From Oenanthe sinensis (lineage: Eukaryota > Streptophyta > Magnoliopsida > Apiales > Apiaceae), in the NCBI GenBank assembly GCA_028671895.1, contig JAPMAC010000231.1, forward strand, positions 8,024,001 through 8,088,000: 64,000 nt of DNA, written 5' to 3'. A program made the position numbers and the translations under genes. This document shows, piece after piece, positions 8,701 to 16,658 of the stretch; the stretch's first letter is position 1, and each line of letters begins with the position of its first letter. The notes below the pieces were generated by a model. That model searched no databases. It saw only the letters and a list, made by a program, of their open reading frames with translations, and was not told where the DNA came from.

Positions 8701-9884
8701 TGCTGAATTATCTAAATTGCATAAGACAGGGATGCACCTCCGTACAAGTCATATTCAAGGAGAAGGCATGGAATCTGATGATCACTTGGACACCCATAAC
8801 AAAAATCGGGCCGTGTATGGTCGATGAAGCTTTCTTTCATGAAAGGGGTGCAAGTGAACTGGTAGAATTCGCTCACAAGGTAGACACCTCTGTCAAGACT
8901 GGAGTGCTGTTTAAGGAGAAATTGTTGAAGATGGCTGAAGACAGAGGGGTTGACATTATTCTAAATCCCTACCAGATCAGATATGTCCATGACAAGGTCT
9001 TGAGGATCGTAAATCTGCATGACTCGAAACTAACTCCGAGCGGAAATGTGCTGAAGGCAGTTGCAAAGCTAGTCCTCTCTAAGGGTTTTCTAACAAAGGA
9101 AAAGAAGCTGGTGGCTAAGGACTTGGAGAAGCTAATAAGAAGGCAAGACGCTCGATACAAGTTGCCTGAAGCTACACTACCAGTGGTTAAGAAGGAACCT
9201 GAAGACTATGCATTCGAGCAGCAAGACGAGGCAATAAGGGAACATGTGCAGAGATACGGAGATCCAAGAATAGACATTCCAGAAGAAGGGGAAATAAGGA
9301 AGGAAGCTAGTGCAGTGGCTGGTGCAAATGTCAAGTTTGTCAAGAGCAAAGCTGAGAATGAGAATGATCTGCTGATCTATACAGACAAGCATAAGGTGGA
9401 AATCATCATTGAAATCAAGTACGACATCTTTGCAGAACACAGTCATGAAACACTGTGTATTATAAGAGAATTGATTGAGGAGATGGATGATATTGACGAG
9501 TTTGATCAGGATTATCTGAGGGTCACGTTTGATAACTTCTGTAAGAGAAGACAACAGCTTGATATTCAGAGGCTACAGCAATGCACCACCGCTATTGTCA
9601 TTGGATACCCTAAGCAGCTGGTTATAAGGAAGAAAGGGGAAAAGGGGTACCCTGACAAAGTCACAAAGCTGAGGTTTGAAGACATTCCCACGAAGCTTAC
9701 CACTCGCAGCATGGTTGAAAGGTGGTTGAGGTTGTTTCGAAATTACAAGATCAGAAATCATGTGGAAGCAGAAGGACTTAATCTTCTCAAGAAAAGAATG
9801 AACGAAGTCTGCGACCCTGAGTTCATGAAAAAGGAAAAAGCAGCCAAGAAGAAAGCTCGTGAGGAAGAGGAGCGCAAGAAATAA
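5754..9884 (+). CDS. Third ORF of element A (env-position ORF), 1376 aa, function unknown
   Basis: The first in-frame ATG is at 5754; the open frame reaches back to a TTG at 5688, which is not a credible start. It lies where Sireviruses carry the so-called envelope-like ORF. Residues 1-290 look globular (FHYQFWIESLNN-like start, RKFNELLGLP, WMPRFLQMVLDDV). About 330-640 is Ser/Pro/Glu-rich and probably disordered. About 645-725 is a likely coiled coil (VKKVEALEAGVAGV...MIDKINNLG). A Gly/Asp-rich stretch follows, then Glu/Lys-rich segments. About 950-1376 is a second, mostly helical part ending in a Lys/Glu/Arg tail (KKKAREEEERKK). I see no signal peptide and no hydrophobic stretch long enough for a membrane anchor, so an envelope role is not supported. 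It is longer than the roughly 600-700 aa I recall for SIRE1. Uninterrupted over 4.1 kb, so probably under recent selection. Confidence 0.85.
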   Translation: MVNPNFTIPKTNFVNLSADRATGRFIHYQFWIESLNNTSIISHALTASPILNVEALQAAYSTLEIQGGKANPTCLSFTISGVKYEVSLRKFNELLGLPTEDYAPEPTMEDMLQLFTEIGCRPPTGPIKVTKVNTGMLPAEWDYVVQAIQRCMFPKDKDYRPMNNSCRVILYGVANNRRVNVGKHLLIQLHERWALEKNASKNPEDGPVKCWMPRFLQMVLDDVLSEEHRRIFQGSERMACFDMTLKSISTMETQQKSRLFELRLTPFFQDLQDEYARRHASQFTAVEAESSGNEAEGGDHVPRNLEQAGMDVDMAEANVAEAEADKDDDLLSQVPILADLDQSSIQPVFYRRGPENPQALSQAASPSVHKRSASPKTGDKRKASLSESSESSGGSVGVERVVTSAALPPPKKQKVDSNPVATAQPVKASSPLTATTPHAGGSPLQIISTHSHSPRHVGESQEGGLAQQPIGAGPTFPELSAQGSLSNFSEGEWQTETSTSDTSISGSFNEEESVESSTDDASSSKSENKLLAEQRHLVTGGSTPPEQPSEPEKVLSEQGDDMVITSSPVVDTALKGSVSLTDIADQLTASPQRLVDEALVLLGSKHEGETGRVDPFFLGILSETEPGESKQSNPSQTPSPKLQDLVKKVEALEAGVAGVTAAVSSHSGRLEVGAQFMENLIAVQNQMIDKINNLGLAQVEVGRSVDDVTYGMSQVWTKLNELLDAVFGRNKDGPGPSTGGGGDDNNDDDAPDEDNTPKGEKEDQGLKKLTSKGPVIESSNKSGEKVEEAQPALKDKGKQKMVVEEEAEKETPLLDAFMGDFIEDSDDDEMDVEALVARRSRLEQRAREWEQERGLNPGGSGAGVAGDAGDHSVADEHVPEEEVDEAEMQGEIFREARERVNEEVLQGIVEKELMAKEKRAAQKTQHEFEMKKINDPKVQADIRREGPEWDKAREALAGPRAYAHDSGRLSFLLHKLENLNPGLLNYLNCIRQGCTSVQVIFKEKAWNLMITWTPITKIGPCMVDEAFFHERGASELVEFAHKVDTSVKTGVLFKEKLLKMAEDRGVDIILNPYQIRYVHDKVLRIVNLHDSKLTPSGNVLKAVAKLVLSKGFLTKEKKLVAKDLEKLIRRQDARYKLPEATLPVVKKEPEDYAFEQQDEAIREHVQRYGDPRIDIPEEGEIRKEASAVAGANVKFVKSKAENENDLLIYTDKHKVEIIIEIKYDIFAEHSHETLCIIRELIEEMDDIDEFDQDYLRVTFDNFCKRRQQLDIQRLQQCTTAIVIGYPKQLVIRKKGEKGYPDKVTKLRFEDIPTKLTTRSMVERWLRLFRNYKIRNHVEAEGLNLLKKRMNEVCDPEFMKKEKAAKKKAREEEERKK

Positions 9885-10358
9885 AAGTTTTAATGTATCA
9901 TGCTTGTAATGTTTCTTTGCGTTGTAATTTGTTTTCTTGTTTTCCTGCATTGTAAAAATATATTATCTGTTTTCTTGTGTAGTGTAAGGTAGAAGTTAGT
10001 TAGCTAAGTGTCTTCAAACTGGTTTATATTAGGCGTCAATTATTTCGCGAAGTTCGGCGGTGGTAATACTGCTAAAAGGACTTCATAAGGATAATTGAAG
10101 ATTGAGTGGACCGAGCTCTTAAAGTACTTAGAGAAAATCTCTAGAAGAGCATGAAGCCATTTAATCGAGCCAACAGGTGTCCAATTTTGGCACTTGAAGT
10201 ATCAGTAATAGACATGAAGTTAATTAATCAAGCCAAGCATTATGCAAGTTGACATGATCCTTTATGAATGCTATTTTATCTTTTTCAGTCCCTGGTTAGT
10301 TGAGTTATCCTCATTGTGAATTTGGTTGTCATTGTTAGACAATCAAATAGGGGGAGAT
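9885..10358 (+). other. 3' untranslated spacer of element A
   Basis: Non-coding DNA between the third ORF and the LTR. Its beginning is T-rich (TTTTCTTGTTTTCC). From about 10040 it is unremarkable AT-rich sequence. It ends in the polypurine tract. Confidence 0.7.
10346..10358 (+). promoter_or_regulatory. 3' polypurine tract of element A
   Basis: AATAGGGGGAGAT lies immediately before the LTR's TG at 10359. This is the normal plus-strand primer position and the usual plant copia form (GGGGGAGATTG). Confidence 0.88.
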
Positions 10359-11003
10359 TGAAAGGCATAGGTGTACTAACTTGTAACACTTAATTATTAT
10401 GTAACTCAACTAAGTAAAAGATAAAACAACAGCAAAACAAGAGAAACGGAAGAAGCACATGGAATCAATCAACTGAAGAAATGGTAATGATACTTGGTAA
10501 CTACAAGTAACTAATTTGGTTAATCAAGGATGCATAAGTGAGAAGAAGTTCAATCTGAGTATTGCTCATGCCCTAACTTATCTAATGGAGAATCAAATTA
10601 ATGTCAAGGAAGTATCAAGAAGACCAAAGTGATTTCATGTAATGTATATCAACATCTGGATAATGTAAAGGTTAATCAACAAATGAGAACTGACATTCAG
10701 AAGCAAGAACCCCTACAAGACTAGTCACTTATGAACCAGACCGTTGCATCAAGTGTCAGGACATTGGAGGCAAGTTCATGTCAGTAATAGAAGATCTCAT
10801 TTGAATTGAGTGAGGAAAAGAAATTGAAGAAGCTAAGGAAACTTGCTCATAAAGGTTAACTCTCAATTAGTCACTAAAGAAGGTCAACATTGGATGTGTG
10901 CATATTTGCCAAGGCAAATGTCGATCCACAGCAGATCGAGATGCGGGTCGAGATTTACAAGTGAAGTAAAACACTGCTAAGGCAAATCTCGATCCAGGCG
11001 ATA

Positions 11004-11267
11004 GATCGAGATCGAGATTCTCCCAGATCGAGATCGAGATCTTCACAGATCGAGATCGAGATCTTCATAGATCGAGATCGAGATTCTCCCAGATCGAGAT
11101 CGAGATCTTCACAGATCGAGATCGAGATCTTCATAGATCGAGATCGAGATTCTCCCAGATCGAGATCGAGATTTTCACAGATCGAGATCGAGATCTTCAT
11201 AGATCGAGATCGAGATTCTCCCAGATCGAGATCGAGATTTTCACAGATCGAGATCAAGATGGGTCCA
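11004..11267 (+). repeat. 22-bp tandem array with 66-bp higher-order period in LTR A
   Basis: Eleven full units start every 22 bp from 11004 to 11224, and a degenerate twelfth starts at 11246. Each begins GATCGAGATCGAGAT and ends in one of three tails, TCTCCCA, CTTCACA (or TTTCACA) and CTTCATA. The tails rotate in fixed order, giving a 66-bp three-unit repeat that cycles three times and then starts a fourth. Looser copies extend from 10930 to 11290. It lies about 165-425 bp upstream of the TATA box, where U3 enhancers sit. Confidence 0.95.
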
Positions 11268-11429
11268 GGCGAAGATCGAGATGCGGGTAGAAATGTAACA
11301 TTTAATGTTCAAGGGACAAGTGGCTTATTGTAAACGGTTGATCCAGAGTTGTTGTTAAAGTACTTTTTGTTGTCGAAATCCTGATTGGGCCACGTACACA
11401 AAAAGGACAAGATCAAGACTACATGACAT

Positions 11430-11437
11430 TATAAAAG
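11430..11437 (+). promoter_or_regulatory. TATA box of LTR A
   Basis: TATAAAAG in an otherwise TATA-poor part of the LTR, downstream of the 22-bp array and about 300 bp before the LTR end. The position fits the U3/R promoter of a plant copia LTR. Confidence 0.7.
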
Positions 11438-11740
11438 CAGCACTTTGTTATTTAGTAGGTACAAGTATCTCTGTATTTTCAACGATAATTTTTAAGAGAG
11501 AGCATTTACTGTAAAACAAAAAGTGAGAGAGAGGATCAGTTGAATCTAGCTTTAATTGCTGTATTTATTGTTCAACTGATCATGATGCTTTTATGAATGT
11601 TGTAGCAAATCCATCAATGAATATAATGATATATTCTTGAAATTCTGTGTCATCATTTATTACTTGCACATTGTTTATTCTCTTATTTTTTGAACAGTTG
11701 TATTCACCCCCCCCCCCTCTACAACACTTTGGACCTAACA

Positions 11741-12735
11741 AACCTCGATTCACTTAGCATTGTTCTTGCAGCTTCAATCAGGGTTCTATTTTTCCTTTCT
11801 ACAACTCCATTTTGTTGCGGAGTCCTTGGTGCTGAATATTGCCTTGTTATCCCCTTGTCTGAGCAGAAGTTATTCAGAACTTCATTTCTGAATTCTGTTC
11901 CATTATCTGATCTGATTGCCCGGACAGGTAACTTTGAATCTAACTCAATCAGCTTTATATGATCAATCACCAAATGTGGAGTTTCATCCTTAGAGTTCAA
12001 GAATAAAACCCATGTATATTTTGTGAAGTCATCTACAATCACTAAGGCGTATCTTTTTCTGGACATAGACAGAATATTGACTGGACCAAATAAATCCATA
12101 TGTAGCAGTTGCAGTGGTTCAGTGATATTTGTAGTGTCTGTTCCTTTGTGAGTTGCTTTCTTTGACTTCCCTTTCTGACATGCCTCACACAAGCCTTCTT
12201 GTGTAAATTCTATCGGAGGCAGTCCTCTCACTAAATCCCTCTTGACTAAAGAGTTCATTGTTTTGAAGTTTAGATGTGAGAGTTTCTTGTGCCATAGCCA
12301 GCTTTCTTCTGATGAAGCCTTTGAATAGAAACAGTTTGCTTCATCTTCACTTCTTGAGTTGAGATCGGCTACGTACAAGTTTCCTTTCCTTACTCCACGT
12401 AAGGCTAGTTTGTCATCTTTAGAATGAGCTATTAAGCATTTCTCCTTGATAAAGTTTACTTTGTACCCTTTATCACAAAATTGACTTACACTTAGTAGAT
12501 TGTGCTTAAGTCCTTCCATTAAAGAGACGTTTTCAATGATAACATTCCCAGTATTTAACTTGCCATATCCCGTAGTCATTCCTTTGCTGTTATCTCCAAA
12601 GGTGACGATTGGGCCAGCTCTTTCAACCACGTTTGATAGCAGGGCTCTATCTCCGGTCATATGCCTTGAAGATCCGCTGTCCAGGATCCATACAACTCGG
12701 TTTACCTGTTTAACTCCCTGCACATACCAAACGGA
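11741..12735 (-). pseudogene. pol: Pol of element B: protease and integrase, cut off by element A
   Basis: Same frame as B's gag, separated from it by one TAA at 12738-12736. Protease site W-I-L-D-S-G-S-S; pre-integrase zinc finger WHKKLSH...CEAC; integrase core LLHMDLFGPV, IRSDNGTEF and QQNGVVERKNRTL, so D, D and E are all present. The frame runs to EAARTMLSES and then enters A's LTR, giving a few foreign residues and a stop. RT and RNase H are absent from this side. The break is an insertion, not decay. Confidence 0.93.
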
Positions 12736-15177
12736 TTAATTCGTCTTCGGAACCCAAAATTGATTGGGCCCGACATACTTAAAGAATTGACCTTTGTCAG
12801 CTTTGACAACAGATCCTTTTCGAATAACATCATTATCTTCCTTGACTGTTCCTACCTTCCTATAAACCGTCTTAACAACTTTCTGTTTAGACTTAGGAAT
12901 ATATGATTCCTTTTTCTCAGGTGAAGGAGTTGCAGTCTTGGATTTAGCAAATTTACTATTGATGTGCTGTCTAGGTGTCATGTTATCTTTCTTAGTTATC
13001 ATGCGTTTAAAGTAAGCAGTCATAGCATTAAAAGCACATAACATACAATTTAAAACACCACAAGGTTTATGGAAAGCATCAATAGTAAGCATGTTATTCA
13101 GTATAGTAGGTGGCTTAACAGTTTGTGTCTTAACAGTTTCTACCTCAACTTTTTCAGCAAATTTAAAGTTTTCAGTAGAATGAAATCTGTTGTTACTGTT
13201 CCTACTATTCACAAAGGAATTGGGTCTGTTTGGTTTGTTCTTTAAGTCTTTAACACCTATACCAGGATTGGGGAAAGCAGAGGTTCCCACATCTTTCACT
13301 GATGTCTTGGGTGCAGTCACTTCTTGTTGGACATTAACTCCTTTTATGTCCTTAGCAAGTTCCTCTCTTTTCCTTTCTTCCTCGAGATCCTCTAACTTAA
13401 TTTCATATTGAATAAGTATAGAGCTTTCCAGGATAGGTTCTGCTATAGGGGTTATGAAAAGAGGTTTAGGTGTGTCCTTAACAACATGTGGGATACCCCT
13501 TTCTTCAGCACTTTTTCTGAAAGGGGTTATGTTGCTCGCCTTTCCTACAGATTGATTGTATTCATAGCCTATTCCAACTTTACGTTTTATTTCTTGTTGG
13601 TCAACTAGGTCTTTTACAATATAAGAGGAATGTTTATAGGCAAGACACTTTTTCTGTTCCTCTACAATCTGATTTCTGAGATAGGCCTCAACCTTGACAT
13701 AACAACTGACTCTATTAACCTGAAAAGCTAGGTCCTCAGTCAGTTTTATATTTCTGGTTTTTAACAATTTTAAACTATCATTCTCATCAGTTAATTCTTT
13801 AATTTTGAGACGTAGTTTGTTAACCCTATCTCTGGTGTCGTCCAATTCTTTTCCTAACAGTTTAAACATTTTAGGGCATGAAGGATCTACCGCTTTTCCT
13901 TCTATCCGAGGTGGAGATACTGATCCATCTGATGAAGCCATAAGAGCAAGATTTCCTAGCTCTTCTTCCTCATCATTGTCTGAGTCATCCCAGCTTTTGC
14001 CCTCTGCTAGATTGGACTTCCCTTGATGCTTTTTCACTAAGGCATCATATTTCTCTTTCAACTCTTGATAAGAGTCTCTCTTCTGTCCTTGCTTCGGCTT
14101 CTTGCATTCAGTTGCAAAATGACCAAGCTCATTGCAGTTGAAGCAACGGATCTTGCTTCTGTCAACCAAGTCTGTCTTGTAGCCGCTTCTTGATACAGCT
14201 GTTGAAGAACTTCCTTTTTGAAACCTTCCAAAGGTAGGTTTAGATTTAAATGAGGAGTTTCTTCTGAATCTCATGTTTCCAAACTTCCTGGCAAACATAG
14301 CTAGAGATTCATCTTCCAGCTGATCCAATTCTTCTAGAGAATAGAATTCACCATTTTCCTGTTTTTCTGGAGTATGACCATATTCTGGAACAACATACTC
14401 CTCTGAACTTTTTGAAGGTACAACAGCCTTCACTTCCTCTTTCTCTGGTGCTTCTACTATCAGTGCTTTAGAAGAACTCGAAACTTTGCCTCTGCCATAC
14501 ATCTCTCTTGTCTGGATCTGCTCCAATTCATATGTCTTCAGAACTCCGTAGAGTCTTTCTAGGGTTATCTCCTTCATGTCCCTAGACTCTCGGATGGCCG
14601 CGATCCTGTACTCCGGATGCTCTAGCAAGGTTAATAGAAACTTCCTGTTGACCTCCTGGTTTAAGTAATATTTCCCGTTGAGGTTGAGCTCGTTTATAAG
14701 TTTGTTCAATCTCTGAAACACCTCAGAGATACCCTCACCAAGGTTGGATCTAAACTGCTCGTACTGGGAGGTCAATATCTCCAGTCTATTCTCTTTGACT
14801 TCTTCAGTCCCTTCATTTATAACCTCTATAGTATCCCAGATTTGCTTGGAGGTCTTGCAGTTGACCACATGATTATACATGACATAGTCTAGGGATTCTA
14901 TCAGAATAAGCTTGAGGTTATTGTCCAGGGATACAGCTTCCTTTTCTTCATCGTTGTAGTCTGCCGGACTTTTTGGAATCTGTCTATGAGGAATTACGAC
15001 CCCATCTACCTCGTGTTAGAGAACAACTGTTATTGGAGGTTCAATACCTTTTTCTAAGATCAAGGCATATTTAGGATTGGCAATCCCAATGAATAACTGC
15101 ATCTTGTGCTTACATAGGTTATAATGATCTTTGTCGAATGATGGAATTTTGATGCTCGTTACCTTTTGTGTACTCAT
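12736..15177 (-). pseudogene. gag: Gag of element B, one internal stop
   Basis: The likely start is the ATG at 15177-15175 (MSTQKVTSIKIPSFD), 197 bp inside the PBS. An in-frame TAA at 15018-15016 interrupts after residue 53; the frame is then open for 760 codons. Visible parts: the retrotransposon gag region with LEHPEYRIAAIRESRD and LERLYGVLKTYELEQ; zinc knuckle C-F-N-C-N-E-L-G-H-F-A-T-E-C; an acidic patch; a long Lys/Glu/Leu coiled-coil section; H-X2-C-X4-C-X2-C near 13030-13080; and a basic tail ending WVPKTN-TAA. An internal ATG (14880) could restart translation, but the missing N-terminus would probably disable particle assembly. Confidence 0.9.
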
Positions 15178-15373
15178 CTTTAAATAAGATTAAAAGTTAA
15201 GTGTTTCAAAAAATATTTTAATTTTTGACTGAAAATAATTTTTGATTAAAAATAATTTTTTTTTAAAAAAAAAATTATTTTGAATACAAATTATTTCGAA
15301 TTAAAAATATTTTTTGAGATCTGTATGAGTCGCGGAATATTTGGTTCGGATCTGATATTTAATATATCAACCA

Positions 15374-15385
15374 GCTCTGATGCCA
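15374..15385 (-). promoter_or_regulatory. Primer-binding site of element B
   Basis: On the minus strand TGGCATCAGAGC, two bases inside the LTR end. It differs by one base from the plant initiator Met-tRNA complement TGGTATCAGAGC and equals the PBS of element H. Confidence 0.9.
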
Positions 15386-15728
15386 ATTGTTGGTCCCTGA
15401 TATTGTAGAAGGGGGGTTGAATACAATATCTATTAATTATCGCGGAATATTGGATTTAAAAATATTATTTTAAATTCACACGAAATATTAATTGAAATGA
15501 AATACTGTTCAAGTAGAAGATATAATTTTAACTTGAAAAGTATTACAAAATTAATTAGTAGAAAGTTTATATAACTGTTTAAAAGCTTAGAACGATTTTG
15601 ACATGAATTGTTCGAGTTTAACAATTATATTCCAAACTAAGCACAGAAATCTGTGAATATTACAATGAATACAAATTTCTGAATTTAAATGTTTGAACGG
15701 CAACTGAAAAATGAAGACCATCTCCTCA

Positions 15729-15736
15729 TATTTATA
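15729..15736 (-). promoter_or_regulatory. TATA box of LTR B
   Basis: TATAAATA on the minus strand (context CCTCTATAAATATG). It lies 15 bp downstream of the last copy of the TGACTCA array, a classical enhancer-then-TATA arrangement. Confidence 0.72.
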
Positions 15737-15750
15737 GAGGAGGAAAGCCA

Positions 15751-16025
15751 ACATGACTCATCCTAGTATGACCTTTTTCAATTAAATTTAACCCTTGTAT
15801 GACTCATGAAAAGGCTGGGCAAGACTCATAATGGTCGGTATGACTCATTTTTGGACTTCGGTATGACTCACTGTGAATTGCTCGGTATGACTCATGAATT
15901 CTGCTCGGTATGACTCATAATTTTGCTCGGTATGACTCATTAAATTCTGCTCGGTATGACTCATTAAATTCTGCTCGGTATGACTCATAATTCTGCTCGG
16001 TATGACTCATTGTGAGTCATATGAA
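15751..16025 (-). repeat. TGACTCA tandem array in LTR B
   Basis: About ten copies of a 21-24 bp unit, the best ones reading CTCGGTATGACTCAT plus AT-rich filler (15834-16010), with looser copies towards 15751 and an inverted GTGAGTCAT at 16012. TGACTCA is a near-palindrome (TGA-C-TCA), the GCN4/AP-1-type bZIP core. The array lies directly upstream of the LTR's TATA box. Confidence 0.93.
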
Positions 16026-16658
16026 TCATTTCTTTTCTTAGTAAATCAACTCTACTTAATTTAATTAATTAATTTATGAATTAAATTAAATTCAGACTTG
16101 AATTAATTTAATAAAATAAATTAAATAATTAACTTAATTTTAATTGTAGAATTAAAATACTATTAAGTCTTTTGTTCAACTCTTTAGTCCGACTTTTGTC
16201 ATGGAACCACTTCAGCTTGATGTTGAATATTTATTAATTAAAGTTGACACACAAATGTACTGTCTGGTTCATTTGTGTCATACTTTAAATAAATATTCTT
16301 CATGTCTTTTAACATTTTAGTATAGTGGCCTTCTGTCTTTGCTTAGCTTTTCTGTCTTCTTTTTCTGTTCATCTTCTTCTGGAATCTTCGTGTAGTAATC
16401 ACTCAAAATCTTCTGAATCTTCTGAATCCTTTTGAATTTACTACTTGATTATTTTCCACTGACGCTTGAACATATTAATGAACTTCTTCAGTGTTGAGTA
16501 GCAGGTTCAACTGAGTACTTCTGATTCTTTTGATTCTCAGTGACTAGTTGACTGTCTTTGCCTTGATTCTTGTTAAATATTTATTATTTATCACTGTTTC
16601 TAGATTGAGTTGAGTTATCATCTAATTATTACAAATAGACCTAATCATATGCCTTTCA

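Larger units (their letters stand above)
1..11740 (+). mobile_element. Element A: SIRE-type Ty1/copia retrotransposon with third ORF, 5' end outside window
   Basis: Order on the plus strand is gag, protease-integrase, RT-RNase H, a 1-kb non-coding gap, a large extra ORF, a polypurine tract and a 3' LTR. Protease before integrase before RT defines copia; an extra ORF behind RNase H and a long coiled-coil gag are typical of the Sirevirus lineage. The element sits inside the integrase frame of element B: the LTR ends in CTAACA at 11740 and B's reading frame begins at the next base. The 5' LTR and the first half of gag lie left of the window, so target duplication and LTR divergence cannot be measured. 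Apart from one nonsense codon in pol at 3125-3127 and the frame offset between gag and pol, all frames are open, which suggests a fairly young copy. Confidence 0.93.
10359..11740 (+). repeat. 3' LTR of element A (1382 bp)
   Basis: Begins TGAAAGGCATAG after the polypurine tract and ends CTAACA. Both ends match element B's LTR, which begins TGAAAGGCATAT and ends GACCAACA, each preceded by a CCCCC-rich TTCAACCCCC-type segment. The middle is unrelated to B except for short blocks. It carries the 22-bp array, TATAAAAG at 11430-11437 and a C-homopolymer at 11707-11717 near its end. The partner LTR lies outside the window. Confidence 0.92.
11741..16658 (-). mobile_element. Element B: SIRE-type copia element, minus strand, interrupted by A
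   Basis: Read on the minus strand from 16658: 5' LTR, PBS, gag, then protease and integrase up to base 11741, where A's LTR begins. The rest of pol, any third ORF and the 3' LTR must lie left of the window beyond A. Its proteins align closely with A's, but the LTR middles differ, so A and B are sister families. Because A cuts B's integrase frame, A inserted later. The base next to B's LTR on the outer side is in decayed element D. Confidence 0.92.
15388..16658 (-). repeat. 5' LTR of element B (1271 bp)
   Basis: Minus-strand start TGAAAGGCATATG at 16658, end ...GGGACCAACA at 15388, next to the PBS. Ends match LTR A. The middle holds the TGACTCA array and, just downstream of it in the direction of transcription, a TATA box. 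The region 15178-15373 between gag and PBS is AT-rich leader with nothing else visible. Confidence 0.93.

Noticed and set aside
5754..9884. Calling the third ORF an envelope protein
   Set aside because: No membrane segment, signal peptide or fusion-like motif is visible; only the position matches.
10955..11257. 100-aa minus-strand ORF with a perfect 22-residue repeat
   Set aside because: It is the 66-bp higher-order array read in frame; 66 is divisible by three, so any open phase repeats. No start context or homologue.
10930..11290. CRISPR-like look of regularly spaced repeats
   Set aside because: Units are contiguous with rotating short tails, not repeats with unique spacers, and lie in a plant LTR. 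The same applies to 15751-16025 and 27013-27244.
11707..11717. C homopolymer as a separate feature
   Set aside because: It is an expanded version of the CCCCC segment found at the same place in LTRs B and C.
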